From Lunularia cruciata (taxonomy: Eukaryota; Streptophyta; Marchantiopsida; Lunulariales; Lunulariaceae): a stretch of 64,000 nucleotides of DNA. The position numbers and the translations under genes were made by a program. The stretch covers positions 12,715,001 to 12,779,000 of the forward strand of contig OX419755.1 of assembly GCA_948567375.1 (NCBI GenBank), read 5' to 3'. Below, in pieces: positions 33,163-46,022 of this stretch (position 1 is its first letter; every line of letters begins with the position of its first letter). Below the pieces are notes generated by a model that was not told the origin of the DNA, searched no databases, and saw only the letters and a program-made list of their open reading frames with translations.

Positions 33163-36100
33163 TATTCTCCAACCATTAATCGGTAATGACCTTGTTGCCA
33201 TGGAATCTTCAAACTCTTGCATGGCCATTTATGCAACACAAAGATGAGGAAGAGACTCCTATGTGGCATCATGAAGGATATACCCTTTCCAAAGGACTTT
33301 TTATTCAATGTGTTGTTGGTGGCTATGTTGGATGTTATGACATACAAAGATATGATCAAGTTTATACCCTTCATGATTGTTGTTAGGCATGGGGGTTGGA
33401 TATGAGTGGAAAAGGAAAATAGATTAGAAATAAAGGATTTCAATTTGGAAACATGAAAGATAGAGTAGATTTGCATATGACTAGGCAAGGCAAGTCAATA
33501 AACAATAAGAGAAATGATTTAGGTAATTTCAAATAGACCTATCCAATTAGGAGTAAGTTTACAAACTTGGATCTCAAGTGGGAAGAGCATGTTACTAGAA
33601 GAAAGTATGACCCTTATCATCTAGTTGAAAGGTCAAATCACAATGATGTTGATCAACTTATTACTTTTGCCAATTTTGAGCAATGAGGAGATGAGCTTTA
33701 GCTTACTATATTAAGATAGAAATATTATGGACAAGAAGGTGGAAGTATGAGGAATGTGAGATTGTGGTGGAGCAAGAAGGGAATCTATGACAAGTGGGTC
33801 TTGGCCAAAATTAAGGAAGAAGAAAGAGAATTTGGTGCTTGCTTGGAGTTATTGTAGGTAATTCAACAACCACAAGGCAAACATCCCAATTGGTATGATA
33901 AACGATGATAAAGACACAAAGCATATCCTCTAAGTTTGATTTGCATGTTTGGTTACCATCAATTTGAGGATGATAGGCTATAAACAAAGTAAGCTTGGCA
34001 TCAAGTAGTTTGAAGAGTGCTTGCCAAAATTTACCACTAAATTGAGGATCATGGTTAGAGATGAGAACCCTTAGCATCCCATGGTGCTTGAAGATAATTA
34101 AAGTAAATCTTTGTTAGAATAGGGGCATGCATGGTATCCATGATGGGTGCCAAATGAATCTACTTGCTAAGTTTATCAACAAACATCACAATGGCAGCAT
34201 GACTCTGATCTATTTTGGGTAAGGATGTTATGAGGTCAAAACTTATATATTCTCATTGGACAGTTGGGATGGGAAGTGGTTGAAGAAGTCCACTTGGTTT
34301 TTGGTTGGCATTGGCAACTCTCACAAGATACAAAACTCTTGAACTTCTTGTGGCATGTTTGGCCACCACCACTAACATTAGAGGGTACTCAATTATCACT
34401 AAAACTTCTATTAATGTATTTGACTTAGGACTTCTTCTACATGATTCTTGTGTTCTATTTTCATTTATTATAGATTAAAATATCATTCCACAACACCATC
34501 ACATACCAATCCAATAGCCCATCCAACATCCAATGCATTGAATCCATGAAAAAAACTAGAGCATTCATGAGCCCAAAAGGTAAGGCTCTCCATTCAAAAT
34601 ACCCATGCTTTGTGCAAAAGGTATATTTTGCACATCTTCCCTATCAATGAGAATTTTCCAATAACCAATTCAAAGATCCAACTTGGAGAAATATTGCATT
34701 CCATTTAATTGATCTAACAAGTCATCAAGCAAGGGATATGCATCCTTCATGGTTTTTTATAAAGGCTATGGTAGTCAATACAATATCAAAGTCCTCCGTT
34801 CTTCTTTGGTACAAAGTGAAGTGGTGCTTTTCATAGAGATGTACTTTTGTTGTGTGAAATCTTTCTCCAACAACTTAGTCCTTGTTGTTCAAAGCTCTTT
34901 TAACTCTTTTGGTGAGAGCCTATAGATTGGTCTACTCATAAGAATATGACATGCAATAAACTTGATCTTGAAAGGAACCTCTTTGGTAGATCATCCATAA
35001 ACACATTTGCAAACTCCTGAATTATCTAATAAATCATTTTCTTATGAAGCTTTTGGCTCTCATCAACTTTTCCTTGTGCAATAGGCTTGATCCACACTGT
35101 AAAAATAGGAACATCTTCCTCCAAAAATGACTCTAGGGCGGCTTTGCTAACAAAGTTCCCTTCTTGAGACTTACTACTCTTAGGTATCTTATTTAGAGGT
35201 GCCACTTAAATTAATTGGTAATTTTTACCTTAATATTTGAATTTTTCATCAGGTCCAATTAAATTAAACTTTATAACATTTAAGCCTAGATAGAGCTAGA
35301 ATGACATCTTAGTGTAGAGGTGCTACTACAAACCTTTTACACTCCAAGTACTTTTTCTTAATCTTGAATGTAATAGGATGTGAAGAACACAATGAAGAAC
35401 CCTCTCTACTTCAGAATATTTACTTGATAGGAATACATAATCCTTTTGCTAATTGCACAAACATGCAATTCTCTAACTTGTAAAATCAACTATTTCCTAC
35501 AACCACAATCAAATATCATATCTTGCAATTGAATCAAACTTGCATAGATTGAACTTTCAATCCCAATGGAACTAATAGGGTTCTCAATAGGTAGCTCAAT
35601 ATCTCCTATTGGGATATTTTTTCCTTGATCATTGCACTCCATAAACTCCATGTGGGAAATTTATCAAGAGTCATCCACATTTAACAATGTGATGTTCAAT
35701 TTGATAACAATTAAAGCAATCACCATTATGTAGCAATCACCATTTTGTCACAATCTCTTTATTTGCAGTGCCAAGTGGTCTTTGTTGGATGGTATCAATT
35801 TCCATTGGTGTAGGCGCTTCCACCCATATGTAGTGATTTGGTAGGTTTTGTGAAGATGAAGGTCAAGATCAAGTTGTGATAACCAAAGAATCAAAGCACT
35901 ATATAGTCACCTCCAATTATGCTCTTGTATGGTCACCTCAAATTTGGTATATGACTTCAAGCCCCTTAAAAATCAATCTAAAACTTCACATTCTAGTATT
36001 TCTAGAATTTGCATTATGGTATTTTGGAATTGATTGATGTAGCTCTCCGCAAAACCAATTTTTTTTTAATTTTATCAATCTATCTCATGCAACTTGTGTA

Positions 36101-36244
36101 GTATTTACAAGTTTGAATCTCTCAATTATTACACTCTTGAATTCTTCTCATGTTGAGATTGGTGCAGCAAATTGTTGTTGAACTTGCTCCACTCAAAATC
36201 ACCACCATAGTTTTACCACTCCATTCAATTGGCTTGAAGCTAGG
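33163..36244 (-). pseudogene. pol and 3' gag of element C
   Basis: On the minus strand from right to left there is a CX2CX4HX4C zinc knuckle (CFNCYQIEHHIVKC, about 35735-35690), then RT-like DNA with many stops (about 35080-34450). The integrase reads LISNHDPQFSGKFWQALFKL and AYHPQIDG, with LEDML (34077-33811). HDPQF contains the second catalytic Asp; the Glu expected just after PQ.DG is altered (GNQTCK). A chromodomain-type end follows (HVSKLK near 33460). RNase H is not obvious. It is inactive. Confidence 0.65.
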
Positions 36245-36633
36245 TGTAACAATATGGAACTTATTGATGAGTTAGTCAAGACTAACGAAGTAGTGAATGG
36301 GCCAAGAATATTCTAGAAGTATTTAGGAAGCTTCTTGGGAAGCTTCCCAACTAGCTTAGCTTGCATCGCAAGTAGGTAGCTTCTAGAAGGAAACTTCTTG
36401 GAAAGTTTGCACGCCAAGAAGGTAACTTCTAGAAGGAAGCTTCTGAGAAGCTTCTTGGTTAACTTGGCTTGCACTCCAAGAAAGTGACTTGAGGAAGCTT
36501 CTCAAGAGCTTTTATGCTCTCTACAAATACCAGAGCCTAAGCTCATGCTAGGCATTTGGAGTTTTCCCACTTTCAAGTGTCCCAATATGATCTTTCATTC
36601 TCATATTTCTCTCCTCTGTCTTGGTTCTTTACA
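36245..36633 (+). repeat. 5' LTR of element B (389 bp)
   Basis: It runs TGTAACAATATGG to TCTTTACA and is homologous to 48015-48425. It contains several AAGCTTCTTGG-type short repeats shared with the LTRs of C and D. Confidence 0.87.
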
Positions 36634-36634
36634 T

Positions 36635-36650
36635 TGGTATCCAAGCAAGA
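36635..36650 (+). promoter_or_regulatory. tRNA primer-binding site of element B
   Basis: TGGTATCCAAGCAAG lies one base inside the 5' LTR and resembles the initiator-methionine tRNA site. Confidence 0.75.
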
Positions 36651-36891
36651 ATGGGATGGATAGAATTTATGGACCACCAAATCCACTTTTGCCAAACAAC
36701 TGGGATTTTTGTGTCCAAGTACTACCCAAGCATTGTTTCACACAATTTATCGCCTCATGCTTTTGCATATGATCACCTTGCTTGAGGAACCCTTGGTGCT
36801 TCCAATTGTAACTTATGGAGAATAGTGGACGCATTGCATCTATGTGTCTATAAATTAGATCAATTGGGGATAGTGTGATAAAGTAGTAGCC

Positions 36892-37720
36892 ATGGCGGCG
36901 ATGCCCAAAGTTATCCTTACTATGTAGGAGCAAATTGAGCATCTTACTCACTTGTTAGATGAATGAGATCATCAATAACAAGAACAAGTAGAGAGAGCAC
37001 CAATTCAAGAGGGAGAAGAGCAAATCCAATTTCCAAAACCTAAGGTATTTGAAGGCAAAACTTTTTGGGTGCAATGGAAAATTTTGATTAAGAACATTAC
37101 TTCAAAGCAACAAACCTTCAAGATAAAAGGAGACAAATTCTATTGGCCTCAAGCCAATTGGATGGAGTGGCAAAACTATGGTGGCAATTTTGAGTGGAGC
37201 AAGCCGGGCAACAGTTTGCTACACCAATCTTGACATGAGAAGAATTCAAGAGTGTAATAATTGGGTGGTTCCAAGCTATAAATGCCACACAGGCCACACG
37301 AGATAAGTTGGAAAAATTAAAGTAGATTGGCTTTGTAAGAAGCTATATCACTCAATTCCAGAATACCATTGTATAAATTCCTGATATACTAGATGGAGAA
37401 GCTCTAGATTGCTTTGTGAGGGGCTTGAAGTCATGCACCAGATTGGAAGTAATTATGCATGAGCCCAAAGACTTGGAGGAAGCCATGCAGATGGCTGAGC
37501 ACTTTGATTCCTTGGTTGCAACAACTTGGTCTCGACCTCGGCCTTCCCCAAACCCACCCACACATTACACATGGGTGGAGGAGCCAACACTAATGGAGAT
37601 CAATGACATCCAGCAAAGACCACTTAGCACAATAGATCATGAAAGATTGTGACAAAATGGTGGATGTTTCTATTGTTGCCAAGTTGGACATCATATTGCT
37701 GAGTGTCCATTAACAAATGA
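36892..37720 (+). pseudogene. Gag of element B
   Basis: The start ATG at 36892 gives MAAMPKVILTM, then TAG (CAG expected), EQIEHLTHLLDE. A capsid helical region follows, and LKSCTRLEVIMHEPKDLEEA with an Ala/Met-rich helix (37416-37500). An intact CX2CX4HX4C zinc knuckle (CFYCCQVGHHIAEC, about 37667-37710) ends it. Gag packages the RNA. Several stops make it non-functional. Confidence 0.72.
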
Positions 37721-37879
37721 GCAACCTTGACAAGTTGCTCAAATGGAATTTGTGGAGTGGAATGCTCAAGGAAACAAGGAATCCCAATAGGAGATTTTGA
37801 GCCACCTATTGAGAACTTGATTAGTTCCAATGGGATTAAAATCTTGACCTATGCAAGTTTGCTTCACTCGCAAGGTATG

Positions 37880-39409
37880 ATATCTAATCATGGTTATAGG
37901 ATATTGGTTGATTTTGGGAGTTTAAAAAATTGTATGTCTATTTAATTTGCAAAAGAATTAGGTATTCATATTAGGGCAATAATTGGAAATAGATTGATGA
38001 TGATGGATGGTAGAAAGGGTGATGCATTCCATACCTCACACCCCATTACATTCAAGATTAGGAAGGAATATTTGGAGTATATGAAGTTTGTAGTGGCACC
38101 TCTACACTATGATGTCATTTTGGGTCTACATTGGCTTGAATGTCATAAGGTTCAATTTGATCAGAATCAACAACAAATTCAAGTACAACACCAAGGTAGG
38201 AAATTTAAATTAGGTTGTTTGGCATCTTTGAGTAAGACACCTAAGGATAATCAGTCCCAAGATGGAAATTTTGTCAAGAAAGCAACCATTGAGCAAGCTT
38301 TGAAAGAAGATAAGTCTCAATACGATGTAGTTTGTCAAGAAAGTAGCCATTGAGCAAGCTTTGAATGAAGATAAGTCCCAAGATGGGAAGTTTGTCAATA
38401 AAGCAACCATAGAGCAAGCTTTGGAGGAAGATGAATCTGTTTTTCCTATGTGGATCAAGCCAATTGTGCATGGAGAATTTGAGGGCCAAAAACCTCATCA
38501 AGCAATGGTTAATCAATTAGTTCAAGAGTTTTTAGATGTGTTTCCAGAAGATTTGCCAAAGGGATTATCCTCTGATTGCGGTATGCCTTCCAAGATTGAA
38601 TTATTGACAAAAAGTACTCCAGTGAGTAGACCAATCTGTCGACTCTCACCAAAGGAGTTGGATGAGCTTTGAACAACACTAATGGAGTTGTTGGAGAAAG
38701 ATTTCATACGACATACATCTCCTTGGGTAGCATTGATACTATTTGTTCCAAAGAAGGATGGAAGACTTTGCTTCTGTATTGTGGTCTGAATACACAAATA
38801 ATGAATAATGCATATCCCTTGCCATGGATTGATAACTTGCTAGATCAATTGAGTGGAGCACAATAATTCTCCAAGTTGATCCTTTAAAGTGACTATTGGT
38901 AAATTCCCATTAATAAAGAGAATGTGCAAAAGATTATCTTTCACAAAAGTTATGAGCATTTTGAATGGAGAGTTCTACCTTTTGGGCTTACTAATGCTCC
39001 AATAGTCTTCATGGATCAAATGCATAAGGTGTTGGATGCAATCTTGGATCGATATGTGGTGGTATTTTTGGATGATATCTTAATCTACAGCAAGATAAAA
39101 GTAGATCATGCAAATTATGTGCAAGAAGTCCTATGATGATTGTGTCAATGGAAGTTTTACTGCAAGAAGTCCAAGTGTGCCTTTTAGCAGAAAGAAGTTG
39201 CCTTCTTGGGTCATAAGATCTCATCCAAAGGGATCAAGATGGAAGAGGAGAAGATCAAAGCCATTATTGATTGGCCTACTCCAAAGGATGCCATAGAAGT
39301 GTGGAAATTTAATGGATTGGCAAGCTTTTACTAACGGTTCATCCACTACCATGCTCATGTAATCGCACCTTTGAGCAACCTCTTGGAGAAGAACTCAAGC
39401 TTTTAGTGG
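37880..39409 (+). pseudogene. Protease and reverse transcriptase of element B (5' part of pol)
   Basis: The protease region reads ILVDFGSLKNCMS near 37905, where DSG is expected (DFG seen), then VVAPLHYDVILGLHWL near 38120. RT begins near 38490 (FLDVFPEDLPKGL) and contains FVPKKDG, WRVLPFGLTNAP and the active-site VVFLDDILIYSK near 39065 (the Asp-Asp pair is intact). It then reads FLGHKISSKGIK and up to SF-stop-WT at 39409, where element A interrupts. A 38-39-codon imperfect repeat (VKKATIEQALKED type) sits between protease and RT at about 38270-38440. Multiple stops. Confidence 0.75.
38268..38440 (+). repeat. Three imperfect coding repeats upstream of RT in element B
   Basis: Units with the pattern GTCAAGAAAG.A.CCATTGAGCAAGCTTTG.A.GAAGAT start near 38273, 38334 and 38394 (about 60 bp each). 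They lie in the protease-RT linker and probably arose by slippage. Confidence 0.75.
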
Positions 39410-39414
39410 ACTAT
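39410..39414 (+). repeat. Target-site duplication of element A, left copy
   Basis: ACTAT here and ACTAC at 46023-46027 flank the TG...CA ends of element A. The B reading frame requires ACTAC, so the left copy carries one C-to-T change. Confidence 0.85.
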
Positions 39415-40158
39415 TGTAATACCAATAGCTAGACATATGACCTAGATGTGAAATTTGGTTTAGTAACATCTAGAATGATGTTATACATGATCAAAAAAAT
39501 AGATTAAATAGAAGTATCAACAAAAGAGTAATTCTACTAATAGGATAAAAACCAAAATAGACTTGAAAACCTTAGAACCAATAGCTAGACATATGATCTA
39601 GAGGTGAGAATTGGTTTAGTAACAACTAGTAAGATGTTACATATGATAGACCAAATGGATTAGTAAGAGGTATTCCCAAAAGGGGACTTCTACTAATAGA
39701 GTAGGAATCGAAATATGCTTGAAATCTTTGAAGACAATTTCAAAGGCCTAAACAGATGAATTAGGCCTAAAAAATGTGCAAATTTCTCTCCAATGGAATC
39801 TAGGTTGGCCTTCCCCTCCCCCTTGGTTTTTCTCATTGAGAACTTTCAAATGATATCTCACCCACATGATTCTAAGATTCATACAAGAAGATTCTCTAAA
39901 AGATTCCCTTTGGTCAAAACTTGTTTGACCAACCAGATAGGACGAGGACCAACATGTCATCCATCCAAGTAGGTAATCCAAGGGTGGAGCTTGTTGACAT
40001 GTCACCAATCTATGTATCTAATCCTATGGTGGAGTTTCCTTGGAGGAGATCCTCTTTGACTATATAATCAAAAGAAGGTGCTCCTTTGGGGCATGGGAGT
40101 TTGAGCATGAAACTTGTGATTTTGCATTTGTGTTTCTTTGCTATCCTCAAAACATCAA
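39415..40158 (+). repeat. 5' LTR of element A
   Basis: It starts TGTAATACC and ends ACATCA, and is collinear with 45281-46022. The inner end adjoins the primer-binding site. Confidence 0.9.
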
Positions 40159-40160
40159 AT

Positions 40161-40175
40161 TGGTATTTGAGTAGG
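40161..40175 (+). promoter_or_regulatory. tRNA primer-binding site of element A
   Basis: TGGTATTTGAGTAGG, a decayed form of the initiator-methionine tRNA site (TGGTATCAGAGC...). Confidence 0.75.
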
Positions 40176-40779
40176 TGTTTCAATCCAAGAGAGTGGATCA
40201 CCCCTCTTGGAAGAACATTGGCTACTGAGACTAAATAATGTTGGAGCAAAAACCCATAGAGAAATTGATCGGAGAGGAGTGTTTTAGAGAGAGGATGGGA
40301 TGGAGCCTCCTAGAGAATAATTTCTTGCACCCCGCTGTCCATTTTTGAATCCATTTCACATCAAGGTCATGTACATTCAACAAGAGCAAGTGAGAGTATA
40401 CTTCATTTACCATTTTGGAGTAGTGTTCATGGACATAGTGATGAATTCATCAAACCCGGTGATTCTACCTGTAGTGATTTACGATAGAGAGTGGGATTTG
40501 ATAATCTACATCTTGTTGTGATGGATTTGAATGTCCCATGTCTACTTGAGTGTTTATTTAAACACTCAAGTAGAAACATTGAAGTAGAAATTCGTTATGT
40601 AGTTAGACCAAATGTGATGTTTAGAGATTTTGTAGTCAAGAACTTTGGTGAGGAATATTATCAACAAATGATAGTTTTTGAGGTCCCAATGGTAGTCCCA
40701 ATAGTTTGTGCGCCCTCCCAAGTGATCATATTAACTCTTTATTGAAGTAGACAATAGCGATTGAGTGTTTGCAAGAACC

Positions 40780-41760
40780 ATGGATCCGTAGTTGCAAGAG
40801 TTGATGCAAGGAATGCAGGATATATTGAACAAGTTTTGAGAGATTAAGATGACTATAGAGGCATTACAAAGTCAAGTGTAGACCTTTAGGAGTGATCAAG
40901 CAATGCAAGAAGGAGAACCATCTCAAACCCAATACCCGTGATTGTAGTACTTCGAGAGACACCCATGCATACAAACCCAGTTAACGATGAAGCCACATTG
41001 CTACTATGGATGAAGAAGACCTGCAATATCGAGCTTTACAAGGAGCAGCATACGATGGGAGTAGTGGAGAAGTAGATCTCAAGAATGAATTGATATTTCC
41101 AATTGTTCTCAATTGAGATCATCGAGCATGCTATAGACATGTTTGCATGTGGGTACTTGATCAATAAAGCCCTCATATGGTATGATGTTTGGGAACAATC
41201 AATGTTGGCAGAGAGAAGAGAGGTCATGTGGATAGCAATGCAAGAAAGATTGCTAAAAAATTTCCAATCGGTGGATTCCGTGCAGATGGCCTAAATCTGA
41301 CTATAGGGATTGAAATAAAAGAACAATGTACAAGAGTATGTGAAGGCATTCTAGATCTACAAGTTGCAATAACCGACATGAGTCCAGTAGAGGCTCTAGA
41401 CAATTTCAAATGAGGGTTGAAGGAGTGGATTTGCCAAGAAGACATGGTACAAAATCCTTGCACGGTATTTGAAGCCATTGCTTGTGTGTAGAGAATACCG
41501 GGGCACTTGGTGGAGGTGAAGGAGTAGTTCCACCTCTACATTATTGGGCAAAAATGCCACACATGGGTGGACCAATACCTATGGAACTGGGCAACTTGCA
41601 GTTTTGAGACCAAGGAGCAGGACCGCTTCAAGGAAAGTAGGGACGAGTAGAAGAACAGAGAGCTGGAGTCCCATGAGGAGAAAGAACTCATGGAGAACAA
41701 TATCATTGTTACAATTGTGGCCGTATTGGGCACATATCTATCAACTATTGTGCTCATCTC
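40780..41760 (+). pseudogene. Gag of element A
   Basis: ATG at 40780 gives MDP, then TAG at codon 4 (TAA in the copy at 777-775), LQELMQGMQ. The capsid part (41103-41294) contains FACGYLINKALIWYDVWEQ. A zinc knuckle, CYNCGRIGHISINYC (about 41707-41750), has five residues instead of four before the last Cys. An intact relative would bind the element RNA. Stops and frame changes are frequent. Confidence 0.72.
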
Positions 41761-41957
41761 CCTAGTGGCCCTCGGCCTCCATAAAGGTGATCTTTGAACA
41801 ACATGGAGAGATGCATTGAAGAAGAGGATGCGGAAATCACCTCGGAAAATGAAGATCACCAATAATGTACCTTGTGGACTTATTGGCTCAATAAGGTAGC
41901 AAAAAAGTGAGGGGAGGAAGAAGACAAGTGCGCAAAGGTCAAAAGGCAACCTCATAA

Positions 41958-43210
41958 TTGATTGTCATGAATGGAGTCCTTGAGAGTAATCAGGTGAGTG
42001 TATTGATAGATCCGGAAGCAATAGAGAATTTGTTATCTTGCTGTATTGCAATAAGATTGGAGATGGATCTAGAGAGAGATGAGAGTGAAGAAGTAAAGTT
42101 ACTTAACAGGCAAAAAGAGAGGATTGAATCATTACCTAAATGGGTATCACTCTTTATAGGAGAATATTAGGAAGCAATTGAGTGGCAAGTGATACAATTA
42201 GCTTGTTATGATGCAATCTTAGGCATGCCATGGATGGAACATTATAACTCTATGGTAGATTGGAGGAAGAAAGTAATGAGAACCCACCAATGGTCAATCA
42301 TTGGGGTTAAAGAAAAATCATGTAAGCAAGAATTGCCTTTCTATGTCATAGGGATAGCAACTATCTGTATGATAGATAGATGTTTCATGGGTCTAATAAG
42401 AGAAGTCCAAAGTGCACAACTTGATGGACAAATTCATGAGAAATTGAAGGATGTGGTAAATGAGTTTCAAGATGTCTTTCTTGATGATCTACCCTTAGGA
42501 TTACCACCAAAAAGGAGAGTAGATCATAAAATTGAGACACTTCCGAGGAGGACACCTCCTTGTAAGGCCCCATATCGCCTATCACCTCATGAGTTGGAGG
42601 AGTGTAAGACTCAAATTGAAGATATGTTGTAGAAGGGGTTCATCCAACCCAGTGTATCACCATGGGGCTTCCACCTTCTTTGTGAAGAAGAAGGACGGTA
42701 TAATGCGCATGTGCATTGACTATCGAGGCCTCAATCAACAAACAATGAAGAACAAATACCCCTTACCTCGCATGGATGACCTATTTAATCAACTCAATGG
42801 AGCAAGACACTTCACCAAACTGGACTTGTGGAGTGGCTACAATCAAATCCAAATTGTAGAGGAGGATGTACATAAAATTTCCTTTCTAACCAGGTATGGT
42901 CACTTCAGTATCTTGTGATGCCTTTTGGCCTCACCAATGCACTACCACTTTCATGAGTCTAATGATTGACATATTTTGTCCATATTTAGATAAGTCTATT
43001 ATTATCTTCTTGGATGACCTCTTAGTGTATAGTAGCACGATGATGAAACACAAATAACATCTACAAGAAGTCCTCTAGATTTTGAGACAAAATCAATTGT
43101 ATGCCATAATCTCAAAGTGTGAGTTTGGCAACTCTGAAGTAGACTACTTGGGGCATAGAGTAAGTGCGGAGGGTATCCAAGTACTGATAGATAAATTAGA
43201 GGTCATTCAA
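41958..43210 (+). pseudogene. Protease and reverse transcriptase of element A
   Basis: The protease region begins MNGVLESNQVSVLIDPEAIE, with DPE where DSG is expected, so the catalytic site is lost. ACYDAILGMPWM (about 42205) is the second conserved protease strand region. RT shows [51 protein letters not shown] and later IIIFLDDLLVYS near 43010 (the Asp pair is intact). Two or more frame changes and stops occur. Confidence 0.75.
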
Positions 43211-43800
43211 AAATGGAGTGCTCTAGAAGATCAGACTTAACTCAAGAGCTTCTTGGGGTTGACGGGGTTCTATTGTCGATTTGTCAAGGACTTCTCCAAG
43301 GTTGCACAACCTTTAATGACACTACGTGGCAAGGGGAAGAAGTGGACATGGAGAATTGTACAAGAGTTAGCTTTTCAAGAATTGAAAACCACCTTACTAC
43401 ATGCACCAATGTTGAAGTGGTATGATCCAAAACGTCCAATCAAGTTGGCTACAAATGCATTAGGCATAGCAATAGGAGCTGTCCTACAACAAGAGTGGCA
43501 TGACAAATGGCATCCAATTGCATATTTCTCTTGAAAGTTATTACTAGCAAAGTGCAACTATCACACCACAAAACAAAAAGAGTTGGCCATTGTCCTTGCA
43601 ACCAAGCATTAGAAGCACTATCTGGGTGAGAAGGCATTTGTAACAGAGATAGATCACAAACCTCTAGTCTACCTAGAGACGTAGAAAGATCTATCTCATT
43701 GCCAGATTCGATGGGCAGAGTGGTGACAATGGTTCAACATGACAATCATCTACATGGAAGGCATAAGCAACTTGTAGATGCATTCATTTGCATGCCGATG
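43211..43800 (+). pseudogene. RNase H of element A
   Basis: It reads FLGLTGFYCRFVKDFSKVA, then LMTLRGKGKKWTW, LATNALGIAIGAVLQQ (the first catalytic Asp of the usual TDASG is N here) and ELAIVLATKH with the conserved Glu, then IDHKPL. It would degrade the RNA strand of the hybrid. Stops at several positions. Confidence 0.65.
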
Positions 43801-43979
43801 GCAAACAATCTGGTGGTAGAGGTTAAGATTAACCTTGAATTCTGGCTGCTACAAAAATTGATCCACAAATTGTAGGAGTGCAATCATCCAAAGGCGTCAC
43901 GAGCACCCAAGGACTCACCTTTTGTGATGGTAAATATGGATCCCAAATGTCCTAGAATTATGTACTACCATTCTCACAA

Positions 43980-45069
43980 AATGTCATGATTCTACCATTG
44001 TAGGTCATGTCAGAGTAGACAAGACCTTGGATGCAGCCCAGCGCCATACTATTGGCCCCAAATGAGCAACAATGTGATGGAATATGTGCATAGCTACCTA
44101 GTCTATTAACAGAACAAAGCTTCTAATCAAGCTCTTGTAGGGCTCTTTCAACCTTTTCCCACTCCTACACAACATTGGGAACAAGTGAGTATGGATCTCG
44201 TTTGTGAATTACCCAAGACCACCTCAGGGTTTGACACCATCATGGTCTTTGTGGACCGGCTCAGCAAGATGATTCATGTATGCCCTACCACCAAGGATGT
44301 GATTGCTCCACAACTAGCTCAGTTATACTTAGATGTAGTCTTCTCTTACCATTGGCTTGTCTTGAGTACTCATCACCAATAGAGGCTCTCAATTCACCAA
44401 TTTGTTTTGGCAAACACTCTTTGGTTTTCGTCAAAACCAAGTTGGCAATGTCCACAACTTACCACCCATAGATAGATGGACAAATAGAGTGGGCTAATTG
44501 CACTATTGAAGACATGTTGCGCGACTTCACCTTAGATGAGCAAGAGAGGTGGGACACCTACTCCCGTTGGTAGAATTTGCTTACAATAATTCAATGAATG
44601 CATCCACTTGTGTCACTACATTCTTCCTCATGTATGGCAAGCATCCTCTCACACCTTCTAGCTTGATGAAGGGCCATCCGGTGGCTACCAAGGTTGACGC
44701 AGTCAACACATTTGTTTCTAGAATCCAACAGGGTGTGGAGAGCGCCAAGCATAGATGTAGACTGCACAAAATTGATAGAAATAGTATGCAAATGCACACC
44801 ATAGGCACATGGAGTTCAATGTTGGGGATCAAGTGTGGTTATCTACAACCAACCTCACATTAGTTGGCCCTCATAAGCTCAGACCTTGTTTTATTGGGCC
44901 TTTTTCCATTCTTTGTTGAGTCGACATTGTGGCATATCACCTCAAGCTACCACCACACATGAAAATCCATCCAATGTTCCATGTTTCCCTACTATGCAAC
45001 TATGCTCCCTGATCAGGCCATTGTCATTTCATACAAGACATTTGACCTTGTCCGACACTCATCGTTGGC
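43980..45069 (+). pseudogene. Integrase of element A
   Basis: It reads WEQVSMDLVCELPKTTSGFD with IMVFVDRLSKMIHV (44185-44290), including the first catalytic Asp (SMDL). The second region, normally DRG.QF, is frameshifted near 44390, then STTYHP and IDGQIEWANCT near 44470-44510 correspond to the Pro-Gln-Thr-Asp-Gly box. AYNNSMNASTCVTTFFLMYG follows. Several frameshifts make it inactive. Confidence 0.7.
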
Positions 45070-45240
45070 ATGGAGGAATATGAAGTCGAACGTATCCTCC
45101 AAAAATGCATCCATGGCACTCACCATCCATGGGTAGAATATTTTGTACAATGGAAAGGTTACCCCTTATATAAGGCAACCTGGGAGCCCGCTGCCAATTT
45201 GACACATGCACCAATGTTGGTGCAAGCTTTTGAGCAATAG
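45070..45240 (+). pseudogene. Chromodomain of element A
   Basis: MEEYEVERILQKC, then WVEYFVQWKGYPLYKATWEP and FEQ-stop. Aromatic cage-type residues (Y, W, W) and the WKGY...TWEP signature are present. In chromoviruses this domain at the integrase C-terminus directs insertion to marked chromatin. It is intact over 56 codons, the best-preserved domain of the element. It ends about 40 bases before the 3' LTR. Confidence 0.85.
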
Positions 45241-45265
45241 CTTCAGAACGAGGATGTTGCATCTT

Positions 45266-45280
45266 AAAAGGAGGGAGGTT
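45266..45280 (+). promoter_or_regulatory. Polypurine tract of element A
   Basis: AAAAGGAGGGAGG followed by TT, immediately upstream of the 3' LTR; it primes plus-strand synthesis. Confidence 0.85.
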
Positions 45281-46022
45281 TGTAATACCAATAGCTAGAC
45301 ATATGATGTAGATGTGAAATTTGGTTTGGTAACATATGGAATGATGTTATACATGATGGGAAAAAAAGATTAGATAGAAGTATCACCAAAAGAGTACTTC
45401 TACTAATAGGGTAGAACTCGAAATAGACTTGAAAACCTTAGAATCAATAGCTAGACATAATGATCTTGAGGTGAGAATTGGTTTGGTAACAACTAGAAGG
45501 ATGTTACACATGATGGACAAAATAGATTACAAATAAGTATCACCAAAAGGGGACTTCTATTAATAGAGTAGAAATCGAAATATGCCTAAAATCTTTGAAG
45601 GTAATTTTGGAAACCTAAACGGATGAATTAGGCCTTGAAAATGTGCAAATTCCCCCCTAATGGATGATATGTTTGCCTTCCTTCCTCCTTTGGTTTGTCT
45701 CATTGAGAGCTTTCCAATGGTATCTCATCCACATGATTGAGATTCATATAAGAAGATTCCCTAAAAGATTCCCTTTGGTCAAAACCTGTTTGACCAACCA
45801 GATAGGATCAAGATCAACATGTCACCCATCCAAGTAGGTAATCCAAGGGTGGAGCTTGTTGACATGTCACCGATCTATGTATCTAATCTTATGGTGGAGT
45901 TTCCTTGGAGGAGATCCTCTTTGAATATAATAATGAGAAGATGCTCCTTTGGGGCATGGGAGTTTGAGCGTAAAACTTGTATTTTTGCTTTTGTGTTTCT
46001 CTGCTATCCTTGGAACATTACA
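45281..46022 (+). repeat. 3' LTR of element A
   Basis: It starts TGTAATACC and ends GAACATTACA, with the terminal inverted TGTAAT/ATTACA kept. It is followed by ACTAC, the right target duplication. Confidence 0.92.

Larger units (their letters stand above)
39415..46022 (+). mobile_element. Family-I chromovirus element A (plus), inserted in element B
   Basis: A structurally complete copy: 5' LTR, primer-binding site, leader, gag, protease, RT, RNase H, integrase, chromodomain, polypurine tract and 3' LTR, 6608 bp in all, with a 5-bp target duplication. It is the full-length reference for the family-I LTRs elsewhere in the window. LTRs of 744 and 742 bp differ at many positions, so the insertion is old, although it is the youngest layer of the nest. 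All proteins carry stops or frameshifts. Confidence 0.92.
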
